Shown: piece after piece, positions 15,390 through 24,277 of the stretch
Layout of the letters: each line of letters begins with the position of its first letter
How positions within the stretch are numbered: the stretch's first letter is position 1
Position numbers and translations under genes: made by a program
Notes under the pieces: generated by a model
What the model was told of the DNA's origin: nothing
The model's input: the letters and a program-made list of their open reading frames with translations, nothing else
Databases searched by the model: none
Assembly (NCBI GenBank): GCA_027334565.1
Contig: DAHWUP010000004.1
Coordinates: 36,882-100,881 of the forward strand
Source: Candidatus Levyibacteriota bacterium
GTDB lineage: Bacteria; Patescibacteria; Microgenomatia; Levybacterales; UBA12049
DNA: 64,000 bases
Direction of reading: 5' to 3'

Positions 15390-16028
15390 ATGGAGCCAAG
15401 AAAAAGCTTGACTTTTTCCAAGAAAGAGGCGATCAATTTCGGCTTCTACACGGTAAAAAATAATTTATTTTATTTTATCTCCCTTTTCGTAGTCGTATTG
15501 CTTGTCTATGCCGCGATGGGAATTCTTCAGGCTGTTTTTACGTTCGGACACAATTTTTTATTGCTTATAATTGTAGTCATTTTAAGGATAGCAGTTAGTC
15601 TTATCATTTCAATGGGATTGATAAAAATAACATTAGAATTCGTAGATAAGAAGAAACCCCAATTGTCGGACCTTTTTTATACAAAATCACTGTTGAACTT
15701 CTTCCTGGTGAACCTTATTAAAGGTTTTATTGTTTTTATCGGTTTAATTTTGTTGGTTATCCCCGGAATAATCTTTTCGATAAAATTGCAGTTTGCGGAG
15801 TATCTGGTAATAGATAAAAATAAAAGCGTTGTTGACGCTTTAAACGGTTCATGGGAGATGACAAAAGGCGTTAAGTGGAACCTGTTTTTGTTCGGAATAT
15901 TATTATTTTTGATAAATGTTTTGGGGTTTGTCCTTCTTTTGGTCGGTTTGCTTTTTACGGTTCCTCTTACAATGGTTGCCGAAGCCTTTGTCTTCAGAAA
16001 GCTTCTTAGCCAATCAAGCCTCAAATAA
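15390..16028 (+). CDS. Polytopic membrane protein, unknown function
   Basis: 212 residues with about four or five membrane spans (starting near 28, 60, 110 and 165) and basic ends. The later repeat-like element VIPGIIFSIKLQFAEYLVIDKN ... ALNGSWEMTKG matches, by eye, the DUF975 and glycerophosphodiester phosphodiesterase membrane-domain type of small integral proteins whose role is unknown. TATCAT sits six bases before the ATG, so it has its own leaderless promoter 15 bases after ftsH. Proximity to FtsH suggests membrane upkeep but proves nothing. Confidence 0.78.
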   Translation: MEPRKSLTFSKKEAINFGFYTVKNNLFYFISLFVVVLLVYAAMGILQAVFTFGHNFLLLIIVVILRIAVSLIISMGLIKITLEFVDKKKPQLSDLFYTKSLLNFFLVNLIKGFIVFIGLILLVIPGIIFSIKLQFAEYLVIDKNKSVVDALNGSWEMTKGVKWNLFLFGILLFLINVLGFVLLLVGLLFTVPLTMVAEAFVFRKLLSQSSLK

Positions 16029-16042
16029 GCTATAATCAGCAT

Positions 16043-16969
16043 ATGAAGAAATTGGTTTTAATCGACGGAAATGCCATCATTCACCGTGCTTATCATGCGC
16101 TGCCGCCATTAAACGACAGAAAGGGTCAACCTACCAACGCTGTTTATGGATTTTTCTCGATGCTTTTTAAGATCATTCAGGATCTTCGCCCCGAGAATCT
16201 GATCGTCTGTTTTGATAAAAAGGCACCGACTTTTAGAAAACAAATGTATGTCGGATACCAGGCAAAAAGACCGAAAATGTCGGACGATCTGGTTCCTCAG
16301 ATCGAGGTGGTACACCGGGTTTTGGATGCCGCCAAAATTGTCCATTTCGGGATTGACGGCTACGAAGCGGACGATTTGATCGGAACCTTATCCAAACAAG
16401 GGGTTGAAGCTGGCATGGAAGTAATCATTGTCTCCGGCGACAGAGACTTGTTGCAATTGGTTAACTCTCATGTTCTGATACTCGCTCCCGTTACCGGAAT
16501 AACCAATATGACATTGTTTGACGAGAATAAAATTAAAGAAAAATACTCACTCACCCCTAAACAAATCATCGATTATAAAGCACTTGCCGGTGATTCTTCG
16601 GATAACTACCCGGGCGTTTCCGGAATCGGACCGAAAACCGCCTCCGATCTGTTGAATGAATATCATGATCTTGAAAATTTATATGCCCATCTTTCAAAAC
16701 TTCCAAACAATCTATCGGAAAAACTGGCAGAGGACGCCGAAGCCGCGGCATTGGCAAAGAAACTGGCGACTATTATCACGGATGCACCTTTATCGTTTAA
16801 CGAAGAAGACTGTATGGTATCGAGGATCGACAGCACCGGTTTAAAGAAAGAATTTGAAAAGTTAAATTTTAACAGTCTTTTAAAAAGGCTTCCCCAACTT
16901 GAGCCGAAAACGGTTGTTGATAATAAATCGAAGGACAAAAAAAGCGATAACCAGATGAGCTTGTTATGA
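16043..16969 (+). CDS. Stand-alone 5'-3' exonuclease (PolA N-terminal domain type)
   Basis: 308 residues corresponding to the 5' nuclease domain of DNA polymerase I, without proofreading or polymerase parts. Metal-binding motifs are visible: IDGNAIIHRAYH (near 7), EADDLIGTL (near 109), SGDRDLLQL (near 134) and the helix-hairpin-helix GVSGIGPKTASDLL (near 190-206). It should remove RNA primers and flaps during lagging-strand maturation. The basic tail ends in NQMSLL, loosely like clamp-binding peptides (inference). TATAAT lies six bases before the ATG. The stop overlaps the next gene by four bases. Confidence 0.9.
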   Translation: MKKLVLIDGNAIIHRAYHALPPLNDRKGQPTNAVYGFFSMLFKIIQDLRPENLIVCFDKKAPTFRKQMYVGYQAKRPKMSDDLVPQIEVVHRVLDAAKIVHFGIDGYEADDLIGTLSKQGVEAGMEVIIVSGDRDLLQLVNSHVLILAPVTGITNMTLFDENKIKEKYSLTPKQIIDYKALAGDSSDNYPGVSGIGPKTASDLLNEYHDLENLYAHLSKLPNNLSEKLAEDAEAAALAKKLATIITDAPLSFNEEDCMVSRIDSTGLKKEFEKLNFNSLLKRLPQLEPKTVVDNKSKDKKSDNQMSLL

Positions 16970-18114
16970 CAAATGGCAAAGACGCGAGCCTGAAAATAGC
17001 CTTGGTACACGACTATATCAAAGAATTCGGAGGAGCGGAACGAGTTCTTAAAGCACTAAGCGAGATATATCCCGATGCGCCGATTTATACCGCTTTTTGC
17101 GACAAGCGGTCGAGCGCCTACGAACAGTTTAAAAATAGGGAAATCATAACCTCCTGGTTTCAGTATTTGCCTTTTTACGCAAAACTTGCCAGTCCTTTAA
17201 GGTTTTTAACGCCTTTGATTTGGGGAAGCTTTGATTTTTCGAAATACGATATGGTTATATCCTCGGCCAGTTGGTACATCACTAAAGGATTCGGTCGGAA
17301 GAATTCCGGGAGGAACAATCCGCTTGAAATTTGTTATTGTCATACTCCTCCCCGCTGGCTTTACGGATATCAAACGTCGGTCAATTTTAAAAAGCATTGG
17401 CCGGTCAGGATATATGCTTTAATTGTCGGACATTTCCTAAGATTGTATGATTTCCAAAGGGCACAAAAAGTGGATTATTTTATTGCCAACTCAAATGAAG
17501 TTTTACAAAGGATTAAGAAATTTTACCGAAGGGACGCAATTGTAATTTACCCACCGGTAAACGATATTTTTAAACCCCAAGATTCAAAAGTTAAACTTTC
17601 CAAAGATTACTATTTTATCGTCTCAAGGATCGTTGGAGCCAAAGGATTAGAGCTCGCGGTTGAAGCGGCCATAAAGCGTGGGTTCATACTAAAGATAGCC
17701 GGATCATCAGCGGGATACTATTCCATGCAGCAAAGCTTAGTTAAAAACGCACGGGGAAAAGTCGAGTTTTTGGGACAAGTCGGCGATAGGGAACTCGTAA
17801 AGTTATACCAAGGCGCAAAAGCTTTCCTCGCTTTGGCAAAAGAAGAGGATTTCGGCATCACGCCTTTGGAGGCGCAAGCCTGCGGCACTCCTGTTATCGC
17901 TTTTAACGGTGGCGGATATAAAGAAAGTGTTGTTTCCAAAAAGACAGGGGTTCTTTTTGACGACTATTCGGTTTACGGATTGATAGAAGCGATTGAAAAA
18001 TTTGAAAATTTAAAAATTAACAGCAGTGATTGTATTGAGCAAGCGAAAAAATTTTCAAAAATTAGGTTTAAAAAGGAAATAAAAGAATTTGTCGCGTCAA
18101 AGTCTAAGAATTAA
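16966..18114 (+). CDS. Family 4 glycosyltransferase
   Basis: 382 residues with the GT-B two-domain fold of GT4 enzymes. The N-terminal acceptor domain starts KIALVHDYIKEFGGAERVL. The C-terminal donor-binding domain carries FGITPLEAQACGTPVIAF (near 287-304), which includes the E-x7-E nucleotide-sugar motif. It is cytoplasmic and probably extends an envelope glycan. Sugar donor and acceptor are unknown. It overlaps the exonuclease gene by four bases, and its end overlaps the convergent gene 18097-18915 by 18 bases. Confidence 0.9.
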   Translation: MTNGKDASLKIALVHDYIKEFGGAERVLKALSEIYPDAPIYTAFCDKRSSAYEQFKNREIITSWFQYLPFYAKLASPLRFLTPLIWGSFDFSKYDMVISSASWYITKGFGRKNSGRNNPLEICYCHTPPRWLYGYQTSVNFKKHWPVRIYALIVGHFLRLYDFQRAQKVDYFIANSNEVLQRIKKFYRRDAIVIYPPVNDIFKPQDSKVKLSKDYYFIVSRIVGAKGLELAVEAAIKRGFILKIAGSSAGYYSMQQSLVKNARGKVEFLGQVGDRELVKLYQGAKAFLALAKEEDFGITPLEAQACGTPVIAFNGGGYKESVVSKKTGVLFDDYSVYGLIEAIEKFENLKINSSDCIEQAKKFSKIRFKKEIKEFVASKSKN

Positions 18115-18915
18115 GAATGCCACAGAAAGTCCAGCCAAGACTATTGCGATAACAATCGCCACATTGAAAATGATCCCTAATTGAATGATTTTTCCCGCCG
18201 CCGGATTTCTCCCCAACGCCTCGACCCCTTTGGCAGCGGTTCGGCCGAAGCTGAGGAAACCAAAGATAATCGATGCCAATACCACACCGGCTGCTACTAT
18301 GTATTTAAAAATCGGAGATGGCCCCTGCTTGGTGGGAAGAATGGCAAACTTGAAGATATCGGTCAACGACCCGGCCAGCGTCGGTTTGGCATTAAAATAA
18401 TGAAGCTCAAGGTTTAAAGCAATTTTTCCGATATGGCTAGGATTAGGGTCGGTATAGTCATCCAGAGCCACACCCAAAACATAACCGTCCTTGGTAGCCT
18501 TGACACCTACACCGGGAATTGTCGAGGTGGTGATTTCGTCCCCTTTTTTGATTATTCCGTTTTGGGTTGAAACCAGAAGATAAACCCTGCCGACAGGAAT
18601 AACCGGTACCCCGTTTTTGACGTCATTGGTGCTGAATATTATAGCCGCGTCTCTTGCGACCACCCCCAAGACTTGCGGGTCGTAGGGAATCGTGGATAAG
18701 ACCACTCCTTGGGTGGAAGAAGAAACGATGCTACCGTCCTTAACATTGGGCTGGGCCAATTCTACCATTTGCGCTACTCCAAGGCTCGCGGCACCTTCGG
18801 TTGTGATTGAAAAGTTATTAAGGTTAGACTGTGCGAAACTGACCCCGGATTTTATTGAAAATAACCAGGCTAAAATTATTACCAGTGAAAATATGGTTTT
18901 TTTATTCAAAAACAT
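18097..18915 (-). CDS. Secreted-domain protein with ATP synthase c-subunit-like C-terminal hairpin
   Basis: 272 residues: a signal sequence (about 5-29), an external beta-rich domain (about 35-180) and two membrane helices. The external part, with YDPQVLGVVA, VGRVYLLVST, IKKGDEITTS and GYVLGVAL, resembles G2-peptidase/tail-spike-type domains. The C-terminal ~65 residues look like subunit c of F-type ATP synthase: a Gly/Ala helix, the polar loop AAKGVEALGRNPAAGK with the RNP/RQP motif, and a second helix. The second helix has no Asp or Glu, so proton carriage is not expected. Family function is unknown. TATAAT lies 13 bases before the ATG. Confidence 0.8.
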   Translation of the reverse strand: MFLNKKTIFSLVIILAWLFSIKSGVSFAQSNLNNFSITTEGAASLGVAQMVELAQPNVKDGSIVSSSTQGVVLSTIPYDPQVLGVVARDAAIIFSTNDVKNGVPVIPVGRVYLLVSTQNGIIKKGDEITTSTIPGVGVKATKDGYVLGVALDDYTDPNPSHIGKIALNLELHYFNAKPTLAGSLTDIFKFAILPTKQGPSPIFKYIVAAGVVLASIIFGFLSFGRTAAKGVEALGRNPAAGKIIQLGIIFNVAIVIAIVLAGLSVAFLILRL

Positions 18916-18958
18916 AGGTTCATCTGTAATTATAGAGGTTAGTAAGAGGGTTTCTCAA

Positions 18959-20908
18959 CTAAAGTTTATTTTTTAAAAGGATGTCTTCGACCAGGATTTT
19001 TAACGACATGGTCGCAACCCCCGTGACCGTATCCGCGCCGCCATAATAAATAAACAATGTATCGTTTACAACCGCCGCCCCGCAGGGAAAGACCACATTG
19101 GGCACTCTTCCACTTAGCTCATAAGGCTTTTTCGGTTCTAATATCGGTTCGTCCGTTCGTGCAATGATGTTTTTCGGTTCGTTGTAATCCAAAAGCATCG
19201 CCCCGACCTTATAAATGAATCCGGGTTCCGATACCCCGTGATATAAAAGCAGCCATCCGTGTTCGGTCTCGATCGGTGGGGCGGCGATACCAACCTTAAC
19301 GTTATCCCATTTGTCTTTTCTTGCCTGAGCAATAATTCCTCCCGATAGATATTTTTTATCAGGGAAGTCCAAGTCCCTTAAGTGGTCCATCCAAATGACA
19401 TCACCGAGGCGGTGGAAAGCAAGATAACCGTTGGTATTGACCTTTCTGATTATACAGGCGTCTTTATCATCCACCCCCGGAGGCGAAATAAGTTTAGGTT
19501 TATCGAAACTCCAGTTTTTATTTAGGAAATCGGAAACAGAAATCGTGGTAAGGGCAACCCTGGGTGGATTATGCCCGTCATAAGCGGTATAGGTTATATA
19601 TAACCGGTCGTTAATTCTGGTAATTCGAGGATCCTCGCAACCCGAGTTTCCCGTTTTATTTTTATCGGGATTAAGTTTCTTCTCAAAATTTTCTCTAGGC
19701 GTGTATATCGGATAGTCCAACACCTCATCGAGGTGCAAACCGTCTTTGCTGGATGCATAACCCAATACGGATACGCCGTCGTTTGCCTGTGCCCGATAAA
19801 TAATATGCACTTTCCCTTCCAAGTAAATTGCTGCAGGATTAAAAGCTCCGGCTTTCTTCCATTCGAGTTCAGGGACCGGATAGAGAATGGGATTTTCATC
19901 AAAGCGGGTGAACCTTCTGGGATTAACTTCTTCATGAGGCTTTTCTTCCGCCAGTAGATCGTTTAATAAAGCGTTCAAATCACAAGTCGCCAAAGCACAA
20001 ACCGTATCCGCGGCGCCGTAATAAACGGATAGTTTTCCATCCTTAACGACCGCGCCGGAGGGAAATATCACATTCTTTACATTACCGTCCATTTCGTATT
20101 TTTCCTTCGGGTTTAGAAGGGAGGATTTGGAACGACCTAAAATTTTGCGGGGATTATTAAGGTCTAACAAAACCGCTTCGATATTAAAGATTTTGTTGTT
20201 TGATGTGTAATTTTTAATATAGGAATAAATTACCAACCATCCCCTTTCGGTCTTTATGGGAGGAGCACCCAGTTCAACCTGGTCATGGATATCCCTTAAT
20301 AAATAGACGATATGGCTGTTTGCCGTTGTCTGCCATTTGTCCCAATATTCGGGAGAATAAATATCCTCCTCCTTGTCAAATTCGGCGATGGTCAATTTTG
20401 CCGGCGGCTGGTCCGTATCTTTGGTCAAAATTGCGGTCAGCTTACCGTTAATTTTTTCCGGGAAAAGTGCCATCGCCTTGGAGTTGAATGTTGTTACGGG
20501 ATGTTTTTCGAAATTTTTAAAGTCCTTGGTGATAGCAACCCCCAATTTAATTCCGAAAGCCGAAAACGGATATGCCGATAGGGCGGTATAAAAAATATAA
20601 AATTTTTCATTGATATAGATGATCCTCGGGTCCTCACAACCGTAAATATCCCAGTTCTCCGATGGAGAAATTATCATTCTTCGGTCGGTAAAATTTATCC
20701 CATCCTGGCTTTGTGCATATCCAACAGACGAAACTTGCATATTATTAATACCGTTTTGCTTTTTGGGTGAAGATAATGCACGGTATACCATGTGATATAC
20801 ACCTTGCGCATAAACGACACATCCGTTAAACGCGCCGTCGTGTTCCCAGTCGGTTTCGGGATTAGGGATTATAATTGGATTTTCTGATGCTCGGATCAGG
20901 GCAGTCAT
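18959..20908 (-). CDS. Tandem GH130 glycoside phosphorylase/hydrolase
   Basis: About 649 residues made of two GH130 five-bladed propellers (about 1-310 and 335-645). Each repeats the same landmarks: an ENPI motif, H-x-VYR or H-IIYRA, GCEDPRI (near 88 and 421), the PPI-x-TE-x-GW string and a final YYG-ADTV strand. GH130 enzymes are mostly beta-mannoside phosphorylases or hydrolases; the substrate here is unknown. There is no signal peptide, so action on cytoplasmic oligosaccharides is likely. The ATG at 20908 is preferred to a TTG five codons earlier. Single-domain proteins of ~300-350 residues are the norm, so this is a duplication-fusion. Confidence 0.88.
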   Translation of the reverse strand: MTALIRASENPIIIPNPETDWEHDGAFNGCVVYAQGVYHMVYRALSSPKKQNGINNMQVSSVGYAQSQDGINFTDRRMIISPSENWDIYGCEDPRIIYINEKFYIFYTALSAYPFSAFGIKLGVAITKDFKNFEKHPVTTFNSKAMALFPEKINGKLTAILTKDTDQPPAKLTIAEFDKEEDIYSPEYWDKWQTTANSHIVYLLRDIHDQVELGAPPIKTERGWLVIYSYIKNYTSNNKIFNIEAVLLDLNNPRKILGRSKSSLLNPKEKYEMDGNVKNVIFPSGAVVKDGKLSVYYGAADTVCALATCDLNALLNDLLAEEKPHEEVNPRRFTRFDENPILYPVPELEWKKAGAFNPAAIYLEGKVHIIYRAQANDGVSVLGYASSKDGLHLDEVLDYPIYTPRENFEKKLNPDKNKTGNSGCEDPRITRINDRLYITYTAYDGHNPPRVALTTISVSDFLNKNWSFDKPKLISPPGVDDKDACIIRKVNTNGYLAFHRLGDVIWMDHLRDLDFPDKKYLSGGIIAQARKDKWDNVKVGIAAPPIETEHGWLLLYHGVSEPGFIYKVGAMLLDYNEPKNIIARTDEPILEPKKPYELSGRVPNVVFPCGAAVVNDTLFIYYGGADTVTGVATMSLKILVEDILLKNKL

Positions 20909-21029
20909 AAAAAGTTTAGGCAAATAGTCTCTTACTTAAGTCAATAGTATTTACCGGGTAATGTCAAGGGTAACATTTCTCCAAAAAATTTGCAAAAATA
21001 ATGAAAAATAAGTCATAATTAACCTGAAC

Positions 21030-21449
21030 ATGACAAAAAAGGTCGACGTATGGAAAATTCTGATGGCTCTTTCAATAATCGGAATTCTTTTGGCCGTTTA
21101 TCTTTTTTATAATTATCTTGCTAAGCCGCGTTTCGAATCATGTTATGTAAATAGCATCATTAACTGTGATGCCACCACCAAAGGCAGTCTGTCAACATTA
21201 TTCGGTATTCCGGTAGCTTTGGTCGGACTGGTCGGGTACGTAGTTATACTTTTTTCATCAATTTTTAGAAGAAAGAAGTTGGTTTTGGGGATGTCTATCT
21301 TTGGGATGATTTTTTGTCTTTATATAACCGTTCAGGAAGTATTTTTCTTGCATGTTCTATGTCCGGTTTGCCTTGTCTGCCAACTGGTGATGTTCACGAT
21401 TTTTGTAATTGCGCTTTATCTTGAATTTAAAAAAAATAAGAAAGTTTAA
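21030..21449 (+). CDS. Vitamin K epoxide reductase (VKOR)-family protein
   Basis: 139 residues with four membrane helices. The redox cysteines fit bacterial VKOR: a loop pair Cys38 and Cys46 and an active-site CPVC at 111-114 (Cys117 is extra). These proteins reoxidise DsbA-like thiol oxidases and pass electrons to quinones, so the cell probably makes disulfides in its envelope. No fused thioredoxin domain is present, and no DsbA gene is adjacent. A CATAAT box lies ten bases before the ATG. Confidence 0.9.
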   Translation: MTKKVDVWKILMALSIIGILLAVYLFYNYLAKPRFESCYVNSIINCDATTKGSLSTLFGIPVALVGLVGYVVILFSSIFRRKKLVLGMSIFGMIFCLYITVQEVFFLHVLCPVCLVCQLVMFTIFVIALYLEFKKNKKV

Positions 21450-21471
21450 GCTTCTTTGTTATAATGAATTA

Positions 21472-22680
21472 GTGGAATTAAAGTCATTGTTAAAAGTAAA
21501 AATACCCCCGTTAAAACCGTTCTTAAAAAATCATTTGATCGAACTTCTGATCATAGTTTTTCTGTCCATCGCGGTTATTGCTTTAAGCGGTTTATTTATT
21601 TATAACTTAAATCAGTCTAAGCTTGTAAAAGCGGCTTTATCCGAAAGGCTGACTGCAGCAAACAGGCAGTACTCCGATTTAAAGAACCAAAATCAGTACA
21701 AGATTAACCAGGCGCTTAAAAAGAACATCGGCGACATACAATCTTCTTATAAAACTGTTGTTGATCTATACCAAAAAATTCAGGACCTAAAGGCACAAAA
21801 ACAAGATACAAGTACGCTCGAAGTGGAATTCACCCAAAGTTTAAGTTACGTTTCCCAGCTTAATTATGCTTCGGCCTCGTCCCGGCTGGCAGTTTTGGCG
21901 GCGGATATAAAGAAAATGCAGGACGCCTTGGCTTTGGCTCAGGCGCAAAATGCAGCGGCCCAAAACGTTACGCAGAGCAATACTCCTCCCGCAAACGGAT
22001 TTTCGGTGCAATCCGTCTCCACCCCAAACGGTAACTTTACGGTTTATATCATCGCCGCCGATTTAAATACCACCAGAGTGGTCGTCGATACGGCCTCCGG
22101 CGGGGACTGTTCAAATAACTGTCCGGTCCTGCCATTATCGGATTATATTGCAAGAAGCGGCGCGTTCGCAGGTATCAACGGAACGTATTTTTGCCCTGCC
22201 GAATATCCCAGCTGTGCGGGAAAAACCGGTTCGTTCGACCTTTTGGTGATGAACAAAAACAAGGTATATTTCAATTCCGCAAACAATGTCTACAGCACGA
22301 ATCCGGCTGTGATATTTTACGGCAATACGGTAAGGTTTGTTTCCCAGGCCTTGCAGTGGGGCAGAGATACCGGCGTAGATGCGGTAATCTCGAATTATCC
22401 GCTGTTGGTTTACAACGGAAACGTCGTTTATTCGGGCGGTGGGGACCCGAAATTTGCGCCAAAATCCGTCAGAACATTTATTGCCAATAAAGGCAGTATG
22501 GTTTACATCGGAATTGTGTTCAATGCCTCGATGCAGGATAGCGCGAATGTGCTAAAGGCTCTGGGAATGGACAATGCCATGAATTTGGATCAGGGCGGTT
22601 CAACCGCGCTTTGGTACGGGGGTTACAAGGCGGGCCCCGGCAGGAACATACCTAACGCCCTTCTGTTTGTCAGGAAATAG
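21472..22680 (+). CDS. Anchored phosphodiester glycosidase (NAGPA-domain) protein
   Basis: About 402 residues: a basic start, one membrane helix (about 22-44), a coiled-coil linker rich in Lys/Gln/Leu (about 50-160), then the NAGPA/DUF2233 domain (about 180-402). Family marks are SGAFAGINGTYFCP, DAVISNYPLLV and the final NLDQGGSTALWYGG. Members cleave phosphodiester-linked sugars in envelope or exported glycans. I place the start at the GTG at 21472, because TATAAT (21460-21465) is exactly six bases before it. The reading frame is open further up, but that would overlap the VKOR gene. The 3' end overlaps msrA by 11 bases. Confidence 0.88.
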   Translation: MELKSLLKVKIPPLKPFLKNHLIELLIIVFLSIAVIALSGLFIYNLNQSKLVKAALSERLTAANRQYSDLKNQNQYKINQALKKNIGDIQSSYKTVVDLYQKIQDLKAQKQDTSTLEVEFTQSLSYVSQLNYASASSRLAVLAADIKKMQDALALAQAQNAAAQNVTQSNTPPANGFSVQSVSTPNGNFTVYIIAADLNTTRVVVDTASGGDCSNNCPVLPLSDYIARSGAFAGINGTYFCPAEYPSCAGKTGSFDLLVMNKNKVYFNSANNVYSTNPAVIFYGNTVRFVSQALQWGRDTGVDAVISNYPLLVYNGNVVYSGGGDPKFAPKSVRTFIANKGSMVYIGIVFNASMQDSANVLKALGMDNAMNLDQGGSTALWYGGYKAGPGRNIPNALLFVRK

Positions 22681-23230
22681 CATCTTTTTGGTATTCGCTC
22701 TTGATAATCTTCGAGTATTTCTTAATTAGCTTTTGGATTTTGGGGTTAATTACAAAAGTACAATAGGGATATTCTTTGTTTTTGTCGTAATAATTCTTAT
22801 GATAGCTCTCGGCCTCATAGAAATTATTAAAGGGAAGAATTTGAGTGACTATTTTATTCTTATAGACTCTTTCCTTTTCAAGCCTCTTCCTTGATGCCAA
22901 AGCTTCGTTTTTTTGTTCATCGGTATGGTAGAAAATAGCCGAGCGGTATTGCGTTCCGACATCATTACCCTGCCGATTTAAAGTGGTTGGGTCGTGCGTG
23001 TGCCAAAACACATCAAGCAATACGGTGTAGGGAATTTGTTCCGGATCAAACTCTATTCGGATGCTTTCGGCGTGTTGGGTTTGTCCGGATGAGACCTCTT
23101 CATAGGTCGGATTTTCTTTTACACCACCGCTGTATCCCGGGCTGACATCATAAACCCCTTTTAATCTTTTAAATATTGCCTCAAAACACCAGAAACATCC
23201 TCCCGCGAAGGTAGCGCTTTCGTTTCCCAT
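22670..23230 (-). CDS. msrA: Peptide methionine-(S)-sulfoxide reductase
   Basis: Repairs oxidised methionine. 186 residues with the catalytic GGCFWCFEA at 10-18, GYSGG (near 33-37), HAESIRIEFDP and an FYEAESYHKNYY segment near the end. There is no signal peptide, so it is cytoplasmic. It is convergent with and overlaps the preceding gene. TAAAAT lies six bases before the ATG. It fits the oxygen-stress theme of VKOR and nickel superoxide dismutase nearby. A separate msrB is not visible. Confidence 0.95.
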   Translation of the reverse strand: MGNESATFAGGCFWCFEAIFKRLKGVYDVSPGYSGGVKENPTYEEVSSGQTQHAESIRIEFDPEQIPYTVLLDVFWHTHDPTTLNRQGNDVGTQYRSAIFYHTDEQKNEALASRKRLEKERVYKNKIVTQILPFNNFYEAESYHKNYYDKNKEYPYCTFVINPKIQKLIKKYSKIIKSEYQKDAIS

Positions 23231-23310
23231 GTCAAAATTTTAACAGAATTACCAATAAAAAGATGTATACTGATTTCACTTATTTTGATTAATCTGTATA
23301 ATATAGGTAA

Positions 23311-23649
23311 ATGAAGATTTTGATCAATTGGGTTGTCTCGGCGATGGTCATTTTTATTTTGGCAACCGTCGTGCCCGGCGTCCATGTCGCAAGTTTCGTG
23401 ACCGCTTTAGCGGTTGCTCTTGTTTTGGGAATAATCAATGCATTTTTAAAACCGATACTGATAATTCTTACTCTTCCCATAAACATTTTAACACTGGGTT
23501 TATTCACCTTCGTTTTGAACGCATTACTGATCCTTTTGGCAAGCAAAATCGTTTCTGGTTTTGTGGTCGAGGGATTTTTAGCAGCATTGGTTTTTGGCAT
23601 CGTACTATCTATCTCCAATACATTTTTGGGGCTTTGGGGAAAAGCTTAA
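23311..23649 (+). CDS. Phage holin family 4 (4-TMS) membrane protein
   Basis: 112 residues, nearly all hydrophobic, four membrane helices. Matches the DUF/holin_4_2 pattern: LP-x-NILTLGLFTFVLNALLILLAS and IVSGFVVEGFLAALVFGIVLSI. These widespread bacterial proteins carry the holin name but mostly sit on chromosomes without a phage. No other phage gene is nearby. TATAAT lies eight bases before the ATG. Confidence 0.88.
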   Translation: MKILINWVVSAMVIFILATVVPGVHVASFVTALAVALVLGIINAFLKPILIILTLPINILTLGLFTFVLNALLILLASKIVSGFVVEGFLAALVFGIVLSISNTFLGLWGKA

Positions 23650-23692
23650 CCTGCCCCTTTTATAATCCTTTGATTTTTAGTATCATTCCTCT

Positions 23693-24265
23693 ATGTCAAA
23701 AAACATAGTTCCTTTTGTGATAGTGTTATTGGTAATTTTCGTCGGCATCGGAGGAATTTTCTTTTTATCGAATCAAGGAACATCTGTTCCCTCGCAAAAC
23801 CCCTCAGACTTAATTCCGACCCTATTCCCGGCGCAAAATTCTACTCCAACGCCGGTTACCCAAATACCTGCTATAATAAGTCAATCGCCGGTTTTGGGAG
23901 CGGCAACAGCAGGGGCTAATATGGATAATTATGTTACGACAGCGGACGGTTTGAAATATCTTGATGAAGTGGTCGGTACGGGCCAGATTGTTAAAAGCGG
24001 GGATACGGTAACCGTAAATTACGTGGGTACTCTGGAAAACGGGACCAAATTCGACAGCTCTTATGATCGAAATGAGCCCTTTACCACTCAAATCGGGGTC
24101 GGGCAGGTCATCAAAGGCTGGGATGAAGGAATAGTCGGTATGAAGGTAGGGGGCAAAAGAAAGCTGGTAGTTCCCCCTGGTCTTGGTTATGGTGCGCAAA
24201 ATGTAGGCTCAATACCCCCAAACTCCACGCTTATCTTTGAGGTGGAGGTTTTGTCGGTCAAATAA
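23693..24265 (+). CDS. FKBP-type peptidyl-prolyl isomerase, membrane-anchored
   Basis: 190 residues: N-terminal membrane helix (about 5-25), a Ser/Thr/Pro/Gln linker and a C-terminal FKBP domain (about 85-190). Signature parts are VKSGDTVTVNYVGTLENGTKFDSS, VIKGWDEGIVGMKVGGKRKL and the closing PPNSTLIFEVEVLSV. It should fold proline-containing proteins outside the membrane. TATCAT lies six bases before the ATG. The gene is convergent with the PfkB kinase gene. Confidence 0.94.
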   Translation: MSKNIVPFVIVLLVIFVGIGGIFFLSNQGTSVPSQNPSDLIPTLFPAQNSTPTPVTQIPAIISQSPVLGAATAGANMDNYVTTADGLKYLDEVVGTGQIVKSGDTVTVNYVGTLENGTKFDSSYDRNEPFTTQIGVGQVIKGWDEGIVGMKVGGKRKLVVPPGLGYGAQNVGSIPPNSTLIFEVEVLSVK

Positions 24266-24277
24266 ATTTCTGCATTA

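Noticed and set aside
23311..23649. Holin-like gene as sign of a prophage
   Set aside because: All neighbours are ordinary cellular genes, and this family is common on bacterial chromosomes.
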